Of a stretch of DNA of 9,233 nucleotides, positions 1 to 6,577 are shown one piece after another. Each line of letters opens with the position of its first letter. Positions within the stretch are counted from its first letter, which is position 1. Both the position numbers and the translations under genes were made by a program. The notes below the pieces were generated by a model. That model had not been told where the DNA came from and searched no databases. It saw only the letters and a list, made by a program, of their open reading frames with translations. Location: contig CASFRQ010000147.1 in the NCBI GenBank assembly GCA_949296785.1, positions 1-9,233 of the forward strand, written 5' to 3'. This stretch comes from an uncultured Alphaproteobacteria bacterium (GTDB taxonomy: Bacteria; Pseudomonadota; Alphaproteobacteria; CASFRQ01; SAAU01).

Positions 1-1139
1 CGGATAGCGAAGCGCAATCCTTCATCCATTGCCACCGGCACAATCAAGTTTACTTTAATCCTCACATTGTCCCCGGGCATCACCATCTCCACTCCTTCCG
101 GCAACTCTATCGTTCCCGTCACATCCGTCGTGCGGAAGTAGAACTGCGGACGATAGTTGCTGAAGAACGGCGTATGACGTCCGCCTTCATCTTTGCTCAG
201 AATATAGCATTCCGATTCAAACTCCGTATGCGGCGTTATCGTCTTCGGCGCTGCCAACACCTGACCGCGTTCAACTTCGTTCCTCTTCGTTCCTCTCAAC
301 AGAACGCCGATGTTGTCTCCCGCTTCGCCCTGATCCAACAGCTTACGGAACATCTCTACGCCCGTACATGTCGTCTTCGTCGTCGGCTTAATCCCCACGA
401 TCTCTATCTCGTCGCCTACCTTGATGACCCCGCGTTCCACACGACCCGTCACCACTGTCCCACGACCCGAGATGGAGAACACGTCTTCTATCGGCATCAG
501 GAACGGTTTATCCTTCGGTCTCTCCGGCTGCGGAATATAGCTGTCCACCGCATCCATCAACGCCAAGATGGATTCTTTCCCCATCTTCGGATCGCCATCC
601 TGCAACGCTACCAACGCTGACCCTTTGATAATCGGTATCTCGTCCCCGGGGAACTGATAGGAGTTCAACAAATCTCTGATCTCCATCTCCACCAAGTCCA
701 ACAACTCCGGATCATCTACCTGGTCCACCTTGTTCATATACACCACAATCGCCGGCACACCCACCTGTCTGGCCAACAAAATATGCTCTCTTGTCTGCGG
801 CATCGGACCATCCGCCGCGCTCACCACCAAGATCGCTCCGTCCATCTGCGCCGCACCCGTAATCATGTTCTTCACATAGTCCGCGTGCCCCGGGCAGTCT
901 ACGTGCGCATAGTGCCTCTTGTCCGTCTCGTACTCTACGTGCGACGTGCTGATCGTTATCCCACGTGCCCTCTCCTCCGGCGCTTTGTCGATGTTCGCGT
1001 AGTCTACATACTCCGCCCCGCCTTTCTCCGACAAAACCTTCGTGATCGCCGCCGTTAATGTCGTCTTCCCGTGGTCTACGTGACCAATCGTCCCCACGTT
1101 GCAGTGCGGCTTCGTCCGCTCGTACTTTCCCTTTGCCAT
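1..1139 (-). CDS. tuf: Elongation factor Tu, 3' end cut by window edge
   Basis: EF-Tu is the GTPase that delivers aminoacyl-tRNA to the ribosomal A site in the cytoplasm. The reading frame opens with [12 protein letters not shown] at 1139 and stays open to the left edge, giving 379 complete codons of the usual 394-396. The last visible residues are GLRFAI, so only about 15 codons are missing. Visible motifs are the P-loop GHVDHGKT (19-26), switch I with RGITI (59-63), DCPGH (81-85) and the guanine-specificity motif NKVD (136-139). The beta-barrel domains 2 and 3 follow ([13 protein letters not shown], then [12 protein letters not shown]). It is the last gene of the str operon, 28 nt after fusA, with AAGGAGA as ribosome binding site. 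Codon choice is unlike fusA: the seven Glu codons among the first 76 are all GAG, and ACG, GCG, TTG and AAG dominate. Identity is certain; whether a second tuf copy exists cannot be seen here. Confidence 0.98.
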   Translation of the reverse strand, partial: MAKGKYERTKPHCNVGTIGHVDHGKTTLTAAITKVLSEKGGAEYVDYANIDKAPEERARGITISTSHVEYETDKRHYAHVDCPGHADYVKNMITGAAQMDGAILVVSAADGPMPQTREHILLARQVGVPAIVVYMNKVDQVDDPELLDLVEMEIRDLLNSYQFPGDEIPIIKGSALVALQDGDPKMGKESILALMDAVDSYIPQPERPKDKPFLMPIEDVFSISGRGTVVTGRVERGVIKVGDEIEIVGIKPTTKTTCTGVEMFRKLLDQGEAGDNIGVLLRGTKRNEVERGQVLAAPKTITPHTEFESECYILSKDEGGRHTPFFSNYRPQFYFRTTDVTGTIELPEGVEMVMPGDNVRIKVNLIVPVAMDEGLRFAI

Positions 1140-1167
1140 AATAAAATCTCCTTAAATAATATTTAGA

Positions 1168-3246
1168 TTAACCTTGAATTTTAGCTTTAATTTCTTCCGC
1201 CACATTCGCCGGCACTTCGGCATAGTGAGAGAATTCCATCGTATACTGCGCCCGGCCTTGGCTCATGGAACGCAGAGTGTTCACATACCCGAACATGTTG
1301 GACAGAGGCACTTTGGCATCAATCACGCGTGCAATTCCGCGTTGGTCCATACCGCCGACCTGACCTCTGCGACTGTTCAAATCGCCGATGATGTCGCCCA
1401 TGTATTCTTCCGGCGTGACAACTTCAACCTTCATAATCGGTTCCAAAAGTTTTGGTTTTGCCTTGGCCATACCTTCTCTGAAGGCAGCGCGAGCGGCGAT
1501 TTCAAACGCCAAAACGGAAGAGTCAACATCATGATAAGCGCCGTCAAAGACCGTCGCTTTGAAGTCCGTTACGGGAAAGCCCGCCAAAACACCGGACTGC
1601 ATTGCGGAAGCAAGCCCTTTTTCAACACCCGGGATATATTCTTTCGGAATATTTCCGCCGACAACCGTGTTTTCAAACTGATAACCGGATCCCGGAGGCA
1701 ACGGTTCAAATCTGATTTTAACGCGGGCAAACTGTCCGGCACCGCCGGTCTGTTTCTTATGCGTGTAATCTTCTTCGTAAACCTGAGAAATCGTTTCGCG
1801 GTAAGCCACTTGCGGCGCGCCGATATTCGCTTCCACTTTGAATTCTCTCTTCAAACGGTCAACAATGATTTCCAAATGAAGTTCGCCCATCCCTTTAATA
1901 ATCGTCTGTCCGCTTTCCGTATCGGAAGAAACGCGGAAGGACGGGTCTTCCATCGCTAGCCTGTTCAACGCCAAGCCCATTTTTTCAACATCGGCTTTCG
2001 TCTTCGGCTCCACGGCGATTTCAATAACCGGCTCCGGGAACTCCATCTTTTCCAAAACGACATCGCTGCTGGTATCCGCCAAAGTGTCACCCGTTGTCGT
2101 ATCTTTTAAGCCGACCAGAGCGATAATATCGCCGGCGCGGGCTTCTTTGATTTCTTCGCGGTGATTGGCGTGCATCAACAACATACGACCGATTCTTTCT
2201 TTCTTATTTTTTACAGTGTTCAGAACGTATGTGCCCGTTTCCATCACACCCTGATAAATACGAACGAAAGTTAAGGAACCGACAAACGGGTCATTCATAA
2301 TTTTGAATGCCAACCCCATCAAAGGTTTATCGTCTTCGGCAACACACTCATATTCTTCACCGTTGGAGGAATGAATTCCTTTTGCCCCCGGAATATCAAC
2401 GGGAGACGGTAGATAATCCACAACCGCGTCCAACAGAGGTTGCACACCTTTGTTCTTAAACGCAGAACCGCAGAATACCGGTACAAATTTTTGAGCAATC
2501 GTCCCTTTGCGGATACATTCTTTCAGTTTCTCTTCGGAAACTTCCTTGCCTTCCAGGTAATCTTCCATTGCCTGGTCGTCCATCTCAACAACTTTGTCAA
2601 CCAGTTCGGCGTGATACTTATCCGTCAGCTCTTTCAATTCGGCCGGAACTTCCACTTCTTCAAAGTGTGCGCCCAAATCTTCGGAGTGCCAGACAATCCC
2701 TTTTTTGCGCAAGACATCCACAATACCGACAAAATCAGCTTCAGCCCCGATCGGCAGAGCCATAACGACAGGAACAGCCCCCAGCCGCTTTTCAATCATG
2801 TCAACGCAACGAAGGAAATTCGCGCCGACGCGGTCCATTTTATTCACAAAGCAAATCCGCGGCACATGATACTTGTCAGCCTGGCGCCAAACGGTTTCAG
2901 ACTGCGGCTCAACGCCGGCAACGCCGTCAAAAACGGCAACAGCACCGTCCAAAACGCGCAAGCAACGTTCCACTTCTACCGTAAAGTCTACGTGCCCCGG
3001 CGTATCAATAACATTGATTCTGTGACCCTTCCAGAAAGCCGTTGTCGCGGCGGAAGTAATCGTAATACCCCGTTCCTGCTCCTGTTCCATCCAGTCCATC
3101 GTCGCGGCGCCGTCATGAACTTCGCCAATCTTATGAGACTTTCCGGTGTAGTACAAAATTCTTTCTGTCGTTGTCGTTTTACCGGCGTCAATGTGCGCCA
3201 TGATGCCGATATTTCTATAACGTTCAATCGGTGTTGAGCGTGCCAT
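1168..3246 (-). CDS. fusA: Elongation factor G
   Basis: EF-G is the translocation GTPase that moves tRNAs and mRNA through the ribosome after peptide bond formation, and it helps recycle ribosomes. The 692-residue product has the normal family length. It shows the P-loop AHIDAGKT (17-24), RGITI in switch I (59-63), DTPGH (81-85) and NKMD (135-138), followed by domain II, the small domain III, domain IV (around [15 protein letters not shown]) and a domain V with [16 protein letters not shown]. The ATG at 3246 is preceded by AGAGGAAATTAAA, a good ribosome binding site, and the start [20 protein letters not shown] matches the family. It lies 18 nt after rpsG and 28 nt before tuf in a standard str operon. 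Codon use (mostly GAA for Glu) resembles the ribosomal protein genes rather than tuf. No frameshift or missing key residue was seen. Confidence 0.98.
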   Translation of the reverse strand: MARSTPIERYRNIGIMAHIDAGKTTTTERILYYTGKSHKIGEVHDGAATMDWMEQEQERGITITSAATTAFWKGHRINVIDTPGHVDFTVEVERCLRVLDGAVAVFDGVAGVEPQSETVWRQADKYHVPRICFVNKMDRVGANFLRCVDMIEKRLGAVPVVMALPIGAEADFVGIVDVLRKKGIVWHSEDLGAHFEEVEVPAELKELTDKYHAELVDKVVEMDDQAMEDYLEGKEVSEEKLKECIRKGTIAQKFVPVFCGSAFKNKGVQPLLDAVVDYLPSPVDIPGAKGIHSSNGEEYECVAEDDKPLMGLAFKIMNDPFVGSLTFVRIYQGVMETGTYVLNTVKNKKERIGRMLLMHANHREEIKEARAGDIIALVGLKDTTTGDTLADTSSDVVLEKMEFPEPVIEIAVEPKTKADVEKMGLALNRLAMEDPSFRVSSDTESGQTIIKGMGELHLEIIVDRLKREFKVEANIGAPQVAYRETISQVYEEDYTHKKQTGGAGQFARVKIRFEPLPPGSGYQFENTVVGGNIPKEYIPGVEKGLASAMQSGVLAGFPVTDFKATVFDGAYHDVDSSVLAFEIAARAAFREGMAKAKPKLLEPIMKVEVVTPEEYMGDIIGDLNSRRGQVGGMDQRGIARVIDAKVPLSNMFGYVNTLRSMSQGRAQYTMEFSHYAEVPANVAEEIKAKIQG

Positions 3247-3264
3247 TTTAATTTCCTCTCTTGT

Positions 3265-3735
3265 TTACCATCTGAAGTGAGAGAACGCTTTATTGGCGTC
3301 AGCCATCTTATGCGTATCTTCTCTTTTCTTAACAGCGCTACCCCTGTTCGAGGAAGCGTCAATCAGCTCACAAGCCAATCTTTCTTCCATCGTGTTTTCA
3401 GAACGCTTGCGCGCGGCATCAATAATCCAGCGAATTGCCAGAGCCTGACGACGTTCGGCACGAACTTCCACAGGAACCTGGTAAGTAGCACCACCGACGC
3501 GACGAGACTTCACTTCAACGGACGGTTTAACATTTTCCAAAGCTTCTTTAAAAGAAACCAACCCTTCCTGTTTTGTCTTGGCGTTCAGCTTGTCAATCGC
3601 GTTGTACACAATGCGTTCGGCCGTCGCTTTGGCACCGGCATACATCACACTGTTAATAAACTTCGTAACAACCGTATCACCGAATTTGGCGTCCGGAATA
3701 ACTTCTCTTTTTACTGCTGCGTGTCTTCTTGACAT
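3265..3735 (-). CDS. rpsG: 30S ribosomal protein S7
   Basis: S7 is a primary 16S rRNA binding protein that nucleates the head of the small subunit and contacts tRNA in the P and E sites. The product is 156 residues, the length usual in proteobacteria. It starts [12 protein letters not shown] and ends AFSHFRW, with the conserved [12 protein letters not shown] and [10 protein letters not shown] segments. The ATG at 3735 follows AAGGGG with 7 nt spacing. It sits 12 nt after rpsL and 18 nt before fusA, so it is co-transcribed with them. In other bacteria S7 (E. coli) represses its own operon by binding the rpsL-rpsG spacer. Here that spacer is only 12 nt, which leaves little room for the long structured element known from E. 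coli, so control must differ or act elsewhere (inference). Confidence 0.98.
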   Translation of the reverse strand: MSRRHAAVKREVIPDAKFGDTVVTKFINSVMYAGAKATAERIVYNAIDKLNAKTKQEGLVSFKEALENVKPSVEVKSRRVGGATYQVPVEVRAERRQALAIRWIIDAARKRSENTMEERLACELIDASSNRGSAVKKREDTHKMADANKAFSHFRW

Positions 3736-3747
3736 TTTTTCTACCCC

Positions 3748-4119
3748 TTATTTAGGACGCTTAGCGCCGTACAAAGAACGGCCCTGTTTTCTCTTTGCGA
3801 TACCCTGCGTATCCAAAGTACCGCGAATAATATGATAACGAACACCAGGCAAGTCCTTCACACGCCCGCCTCTAATCATCACGACGGAGTGTTCCTGAAG
3901 GTTATGACCTTCGCCCGGAATGTAACTGGTCACTTCAAAGCCGTTCGTCAAACGAACACGAGCCACTTTACGCAAAGCGGAGTTCGGCTTTTTCGGAGTG
4001 GTTGTATAAACACGCGTGCAGACGCCCCTCTTCTGCGGGCATTCCTGCAAAGCAGGCACTTTATCTCTTTTTTCCTGCGGTTTCCGTGATTTACGGATTA
4101 ATTGGTTAATTGTTGGCAT
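3748..4119 (-). CDS. rpsL: 30S ribosomal protein S12
   Basis: S12 sits at the decoding centre of the small subunit and controls accuracy of codon reading. The product is 123 residues, [10 protein letters not shown] to YGAKRPK. The frame stays open upstream to 4185, but the family start MPTINQ fixes the ATG at 4119, preceded by GAGGG about 10 nt upstream. The streptomycin-sensitive lysines are present: PKKPNSA (Lys43/44 counting Met) and RVKDLPG (Lys88). The Asp of RVKD, the target of RimO beta-methylthiolation in other bacteria, is also kept. [11 protein letters not shown] is typical of Alphaproteobacteria. This is the first gene of the str operon, behind a leader of about 200 nt. Confidence 0.98.
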   Translation of the reverse strand: MPTINQLIRKSRKPQEKRDKVPALQECPQKRGVCTRVYTTTPKKPNSALRKVARVRLTNGFEVTSYIPGEGHNLQEHSVVMIRGGRVKDLPGVRYHIIRGTLDTQGIAKRKQGRSLYGAKRPK

Positions 4120-4333
4120 AAGCCTGTATCCCTCAATTTTTTCAACAGCTTTCAAAACAAAGCCGTCAAAACCATTAACACACACCTTTCAACAACATAT
4201 TCCATGCAGTCGAAAGCACTTTTTCCTATCGCTTCAAGCTTCATAAAAAGCTTTTTAAATAATAGCGAATCCCTCAGATTCCTTTGCGCCTTTTTATATA
4301 AAAGGTACACGAATCCCTTCATCAGGTGCGGCA
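4120..4333 (-). promoter_or_regulatory. Untranslated leader of the str operon, with small hairpins and a direct repeat
   Basis: From the predicted start of transcription near 4327 to the rpsL ATG there are about 207 nt with no convincing gene. Three elements can be seen. A CCTTTT/AAAAGG inverted repeat lies at 4289-4305. A GAATC/GATTC hairpin with a 5-nt loop lies at 4267-4281. Two AAGCTT palindromes flank 6 nt near 4233-4251, next to the 12-bp palindrome AAAAAGCTTTTT at 4245-4256. The 9-mer CGAATCCCT occurs at 4266-4274 and again at 4310-4318. Such a leader could hold a control element for ribosomal protein synthesis, but no known riboswitch or ribosomal-protein binding structure is recognised. 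Confidence 0.45.
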
Positions 4334-4362
4334 AGTAAACCATATTTCCAGCTTGAAGTCAA
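4334..4362 (-). promoter_or_regulatory. sigma70-type promoter of the str operon
   Basis: Read on the minus strand, TTGACT (4357-4362) is followed by exactly 17 nt and TTTACT (4334-4339). Directly upstream lie three T-tracts on the plus strand (4366-4370, 4376-4381, 4384-4390), centred about 10 nt apart. That is the spacing expected for an A-tract UP element or intrinsic curvature, and it fits a strongly expressed translation operon. Transcription would start near 4327. Confidence 0.7.
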
Positions 4363-4566
4363 GCATTTTTCTAACTTTTTTGATTTTTTTCAAAGAAACG
4401 GCCTTCCTTCTTTTCAACTCTCTCCCCATTTTACAAAAACAAAAGAGAAAAGGCACAATTTTCTCCGAAGTTCTTTTTCTGCCTATCTAAAAAAAGCCTT
4501 TCCGAAACAAAAGTTCCGAAAAGGCTTCTATATCTTTTAATGTCAGAAAGACGCCGTCAGGTTATA
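4340..4566. other. Intergenic region between the thioesterase gene and the str promoter
   Basis: The 447 nt between rpsL and the thioesterase gene hold, from right to left, the thioesterase terminator (4489-4527), a spacer rich in A and T with no gene (4400-4488), the phased T-tracts and the str promoter, and the str leader. No tRNA, small RNA with its own promoter and terminator, or short coding frame with a ribosome binding site was found. Confidence 0.5.
4489..4527 (-). terminator. Intrinsic terminator of the thioesterase operon
   Basis: On the minus strand the stem AAGCCTTTTCGGAAC (4527-4513) pairs with GTTTCGGAAAGGCTT (4508-4494) over 15 positions with two mismatches and a TTTT loop. 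A run of T (to 4489) follows at once. It lies about 40 nt past the thioesterase stop and about 130 nt before the str promoter, and so insulates the two operons. The stem is also preceded by A residues in the plus direction, but no plus-strand gene ends nearby. Confidence 0.88.
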
Positions 4567-5322
4567 TTACCTTTCTTTCGGACGCCAGACAATTTCCGCC
4601 AAAGAAAACTCCCGCCCATGTTCTTTGGCGTCAACAATTTTATGACGGGTTTTCAACCCTTCCGTTTTAGTCTGAACCAAAATGACATCCCCGTAATGCG
4701 CCGGTTTTTTAAAACAAACGTCCAGTTTTTCAATGTCATGGCTTTCCCGAAAATCATAAGGAACGGATTCGGAAGCCCAAACTGGATAAACCGCATTATT
4801 AACATGGTTGTTAATATCTATGTCGTCATAACGGACAAAAAATTGCTTTTCAAAATCACTGACCTCAAAATCTTTGATAGATTTCAAAGGGTTGAGAACC
4901 TGAGTCCCTATATCTTTAAAAATTTCCTCAAATTCGGGAAAATACTTTTTTATTGCCACAGGACGCCCTTTTTCCAAATCAATCATAACCCATTGACTGG
5001 AGGCGGTAATCAGATCTTCGTTTTTATCATTCGTAATAGCAAAATCCCGAATACCGGTCAAAAGAGTTTTTCCCGACGGCCAAGTCCTGACTTTAATATT
5101 TTCTTCCCAAACGGGAAGACGGTTGATAACGACAGAGTAACTGCCGCCAACCCAACCGACCTTCTTTTCCAGACAGGCGTCATAGCCTACCCCCAGTAAA
5201 GCGGCATGCGTGTCCGCCACATCCTGAAAAAGATTAAAAAGAGTTAAAAGGCGCAGCTGACCTTCCTTATTCGTCTCATAGCTGCGGACGGTATACGCCC
5301 GCTTAAAAGTTTCGTTTTCCAT
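4567..5322 (-). CDS. Acyl-ACP thioesterase
   Basis: The product (251 residues from ATG 5322) is a bacterial member of the acyl-ACP thioesterase family (plant FatA/FatB type, double hot-dog fold). The enzyme hydrolyses acyl-acyl carrier protein, releasing free fatty acid and ACP in the cytoplasm. The N-terminal hot-dog domain spans roughly residues 5-130 (SYETNKEGQLRLLTLFNLFQ, then a WPSG.....RDFAITN stretch). The second spans about 155-250 and holds RYDDIDINNHVNNAVYPVW. Within it D169, N171 and H173 match the D-x-N-x-H-V-N-N catalytic motif of the plant enzymes. The frame also opens at a TTG two codons upstream (5328). The ATG was preferred, although neither start has a clear ribosome binding site. 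The gene begins 9 nt after the stop of the exported-protein gene, so translational coupling is likely. Acyl chain length preference cannot be read from the sequence. Confidence 0.9.
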   Translation of the reverse strand: MENETFKRAYTVRSYETNKEGQLRLLTLFNLFQDVADTHAALLGVGYDACLEKKVGWVGGSYSVVINRLPVWEENIKVRTWPSGKTLLTGIRDFAITNDKNEDLITASSQWVMIDLEKGRPVAIKKYFPEFEEIFKDIGTQVLNPLKSIKDFEVSDFEKQFFVRYDDIDINNHVNNAVYPVWASESVPYDFRESHDIEKLDVCFKKPAHYGDVILVQTKTEGLKTRHKIVDAKEHGREFSLAEIVWRPKER

Positions 5323-5331
5323 TTTCAAAAT

Positions 5332-6033
5332 TTATTTAATCTGCTTATCCGCGGGAAGTTTCACCGATACACTCCCAACAGTCTCTTTTAAATTTGGCAA
5401 GACTTTTTCTTGTTCAGATTCCTTTTCTTCGGAATTTTTCTCTTTTTCTGCATCTTTATCCTTCTTCTCAATCAAAGGACGCGTCCTTAACTTCAGTTCC
5501 GATAGCTTTTGTATCAAAAGCTCTTTCATTTTACCAACAGCCTCTTCTCTGGCTGCCGATTCATTGATACCTTCCCCGATTTGAGCAAAAGCAATGGACT
5601 GAATTTCCTCCCCCTGATCACGAACAGTTAAAAGGACGGAGAATTCAAAACGCCTCCCCTTCTTCAGTTTGGCTATTTCTCTTCCGGAAACCTCCCCCAT
5701 GATTTGGAAAGTATTATCGTCCTGAACAGCCTGAGCCCCGGTAACAGTCATCATGTTTTGACCCGCCAAAAAGGAAACCGCCGCCGACTGAAGCTGAGCC
5801 GCCAGAACTCCGTCTCCCACAATATGTATAAAAACGGAACGCATAGCAAGTAAATCATTTCCAGGAGATTCCTCCTTTTTCTTTTTCAGTTCTTCCGGTA
5901 TATAACGGCCGGGATAGACAATCTCCCCCGAAGGTAAAAGCTTCCCTTTCGGTGCAGGTTGACTTTCCTGAGCTTGCGCATGAACCAAAGCGGGCGTCAA
6001 ACAACATAAAAACAATAAAACTTTTAAAATCAT
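5332..6033 (-). CDS. Exported protein of unknown function
   Basis: The 233-residue product starts with a typical Sec signal peptide (MILKVLLFLCCLTPALVHA, cleavage probably after residue 19, VHA/QA), so it should be periplasmic or envelope-associated. No lipobox is seen, so a lipoprotein is unlikely. The mature part begins with a Pro- and Gly-rich segment (PKGKLLPSGEIVYPGRYIPE). A mixed alpha/beta region of about 120 residues follows (roughly 60-175), ending in the helix AAREEAVGKMKELLIQKLSE. The end (about 185-215) is very rich in Lys and Glu and probably flexible. I do not recognise the family. The helix pattern recalls small envelope lipoprotein domains, but that is weak. The ATG at 6033 was chosen over an upstream TTG (6051) because of the ribosome binding site and because it places the signal peptide at the very start. 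It is the first gene of a two-gene operon with the thioesterase. Confidence 0.75.
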   Translation of the reverse strand: MILKVLLFLCCLTPALVHAQAQESQPAPKGKLLPSGEIVYPGRYIPEELKKKKEESPGNDLLAMRSVFIHIVGDGVLAAQLQSAAVSFLAGQNMMTVTGAQAVQDDNTFQIMGEVSGREIAKLKKGRRFEFSVLLTVRDQGEEIQSIAFAQIGEGINESAAREEAVGKMKELLIQKLSELKLRTRPLIEKKDKDAEKEKNSEEKESEQEKVLPNLKETVGSVSVKLPADKQIK

Positions 6034-6040
6034 GGCGTTT

Positions 6041-6045
6041 CTCCC
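6041..6045 (-). promoter_or_regulatory. Ribosome binding site that sets the start of the exported-protein gene
   Basis: GGGAG on the minus strand lies 7 nt before the ATG at 6033. An in-frame TTG at 6051 lies upstream of this site and has none of its own, so the ATG is the likely start. Confidence 0.7.
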
Positions 6046-6065
6046 TAACAAAATAAAGACAGTTT

Positions 6066-6094
6066 ATTATAAAGCGCTTCCTCCTTCCGGTCAA
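6066..6094 (-). promoter_or_regulatory. Near-consensus sigma70 promoter of the exported-protein/thioesterase operon
   Basis: On the minus strand TTGACC (6089-6094) is followed by 17 nt and a perfect TATAAT (6066-6071). Transcription would start near 6059, giving a leader of about 26 nt before the ATG at 6033. This is the best-matching promoter in the window. Confidence 0.8.
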
Positions 6095-6217
6095 CAGCAG
6101 AAATAACACAGGTACTCTCCGTTATAATAATTCTCCTAAAAACAAAATACCAAGAAAAGAAAAAATGATAGATTGAACCTTAAACCGTAGCGCGGAAGAT
6201 TTTAACTTTCCGAACAG

Positions 6218-6233
6218 GATTTGACGCCAAATC
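6218..6233. repeat. Perfect inverted repeat upstream of the small membrane protein gene
   Basis: GATTTG, a 4-nt ACGC loop and CAAATC form a perfect 6-bp inverted repeat about 70 nt upstream of the 6302 start. It contains TTGACG, a possible -35 hexamer (6221-6226), but no good -10 lies at normal spacing; CAAAAT at 18 nt is the best. It could be an operator or a weak hairpin. A second, imperfect inverted repeat (CGGAA/TTCCG) lies at 6193-6212. The rest of the 6095-6301 spacer is AT-rich, without a gene. Confidence 0.35.
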
Positions 6234-6301
6234 TTGATTTTTAACAAAATTTTACTTATTTTAAAATAAATGCAAAACAAACTGATTACAGGGAGAAAAA
6301 A

Positions 6302-6553
6302 ATGAACAACCAACTCATCAACCGCATTTTAATGGCTGCCATCGGCGTCTTGGCTTTTTTAGGAAGCATTTTTCTGCTTATCCTGGCATGGTATATTGCA
6401 CTTCCGTTTTTGTTGGTCTTGTTTATAATTTCTTTGTTTCAGGCCAACAGATATCAATGGGTTAAAATCGTCCGAAAAAAAACTTCTGCCAGACGCAGCA
6501 CAAAACAAAAAGACAAAATTATTGATGTTGAATACGAAGAGATAAAGAAATAG
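6302..6553 (+). CDS. Small membrane protein of unknown function
   Basis: The 83-residue product is not assigned to a named family. Residues 8-46 form one long or two closely spaced transmembrane segments (ILMAAIGVLAFLGSIFLLIL, then WYIALPFLLVLFIISLF). A basic stretch follows (VRKKTSARRSTKQKDK), then an acidic end, IIDVEYEEIKK. The basic part directly after the membrane segment suggests that the C-terminus is cytoplasmic. The start is supported by GGGAG (6291-6295) six nt before the ATG. The gene stands alone: it is divergent from the exported-protein operon and converges on the HNH cluster, with 24 nt between the stop codons and no clear terminator in between. Similar short proteins ending in a VIDxEYE-like motif are familiar from Alphaproteobacteria, but their role is not known to me. 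Confidence 0.72.
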   Translation: MNNQLINRILMAAIGVLAFLGSIFLLILAWYIALPFLLVLFIISLFQANRYQWVKIVRKKTSARRSTKQKDKIIDVEYEEIKK

Positions 6554-6577
6554 GAGAAAGACAAAAATATCCTGTTT

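Noticed and set aside
276..295. Tandem 10-bp duplication (TTCGTTCCTC twice) in tuf
   Set aside because: The encoded [13 protein letters not shown] has normal family length and fits EF-Tu, so this is probably chance codon choice rather than a recent slippage event.
1174..3237. Long plus-strand frames opposite fusA (1174-1959, 2440-3237)
   Set aside because: They mirror the strongly conserved EF-G gene and have compositions typical of antisense frames.
4120..4185. N-terminal extension of S12 to 4185
   Set aside because: The S12 family starts MPTINQ, and the extra 22 residues match nothing in it; the ATG at 4119 has its own ribosome binding site.
4152..4343. 63-codon frame in the str leader
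   Set aside because: Its first Met lies upstream of the predicted transcription start, inside the promoter, no ribosome binding site is seen, and the sequence looks random.
5855..6109. 84-codon minus-strand frame over the start of the exported-protein gene
   Set aside because: It covers the near-consensus promoter and overlaps a gene with a signal peptide and ribosome binding site in another frame.
6122..6313. 63-codon hydrophobic minus-strand frame in the divergent spacer
   Set aside because: No ribosome binding site, it overlaps the start of the 6302 gene, and the hydrophobicity follows from AT-rich DNA.
6554..6577. Terminator between the convergent genes
   Set aside because: Only a 5-bp AGAAA/TTTCT pairing with a long loop is seen, too weak to call.
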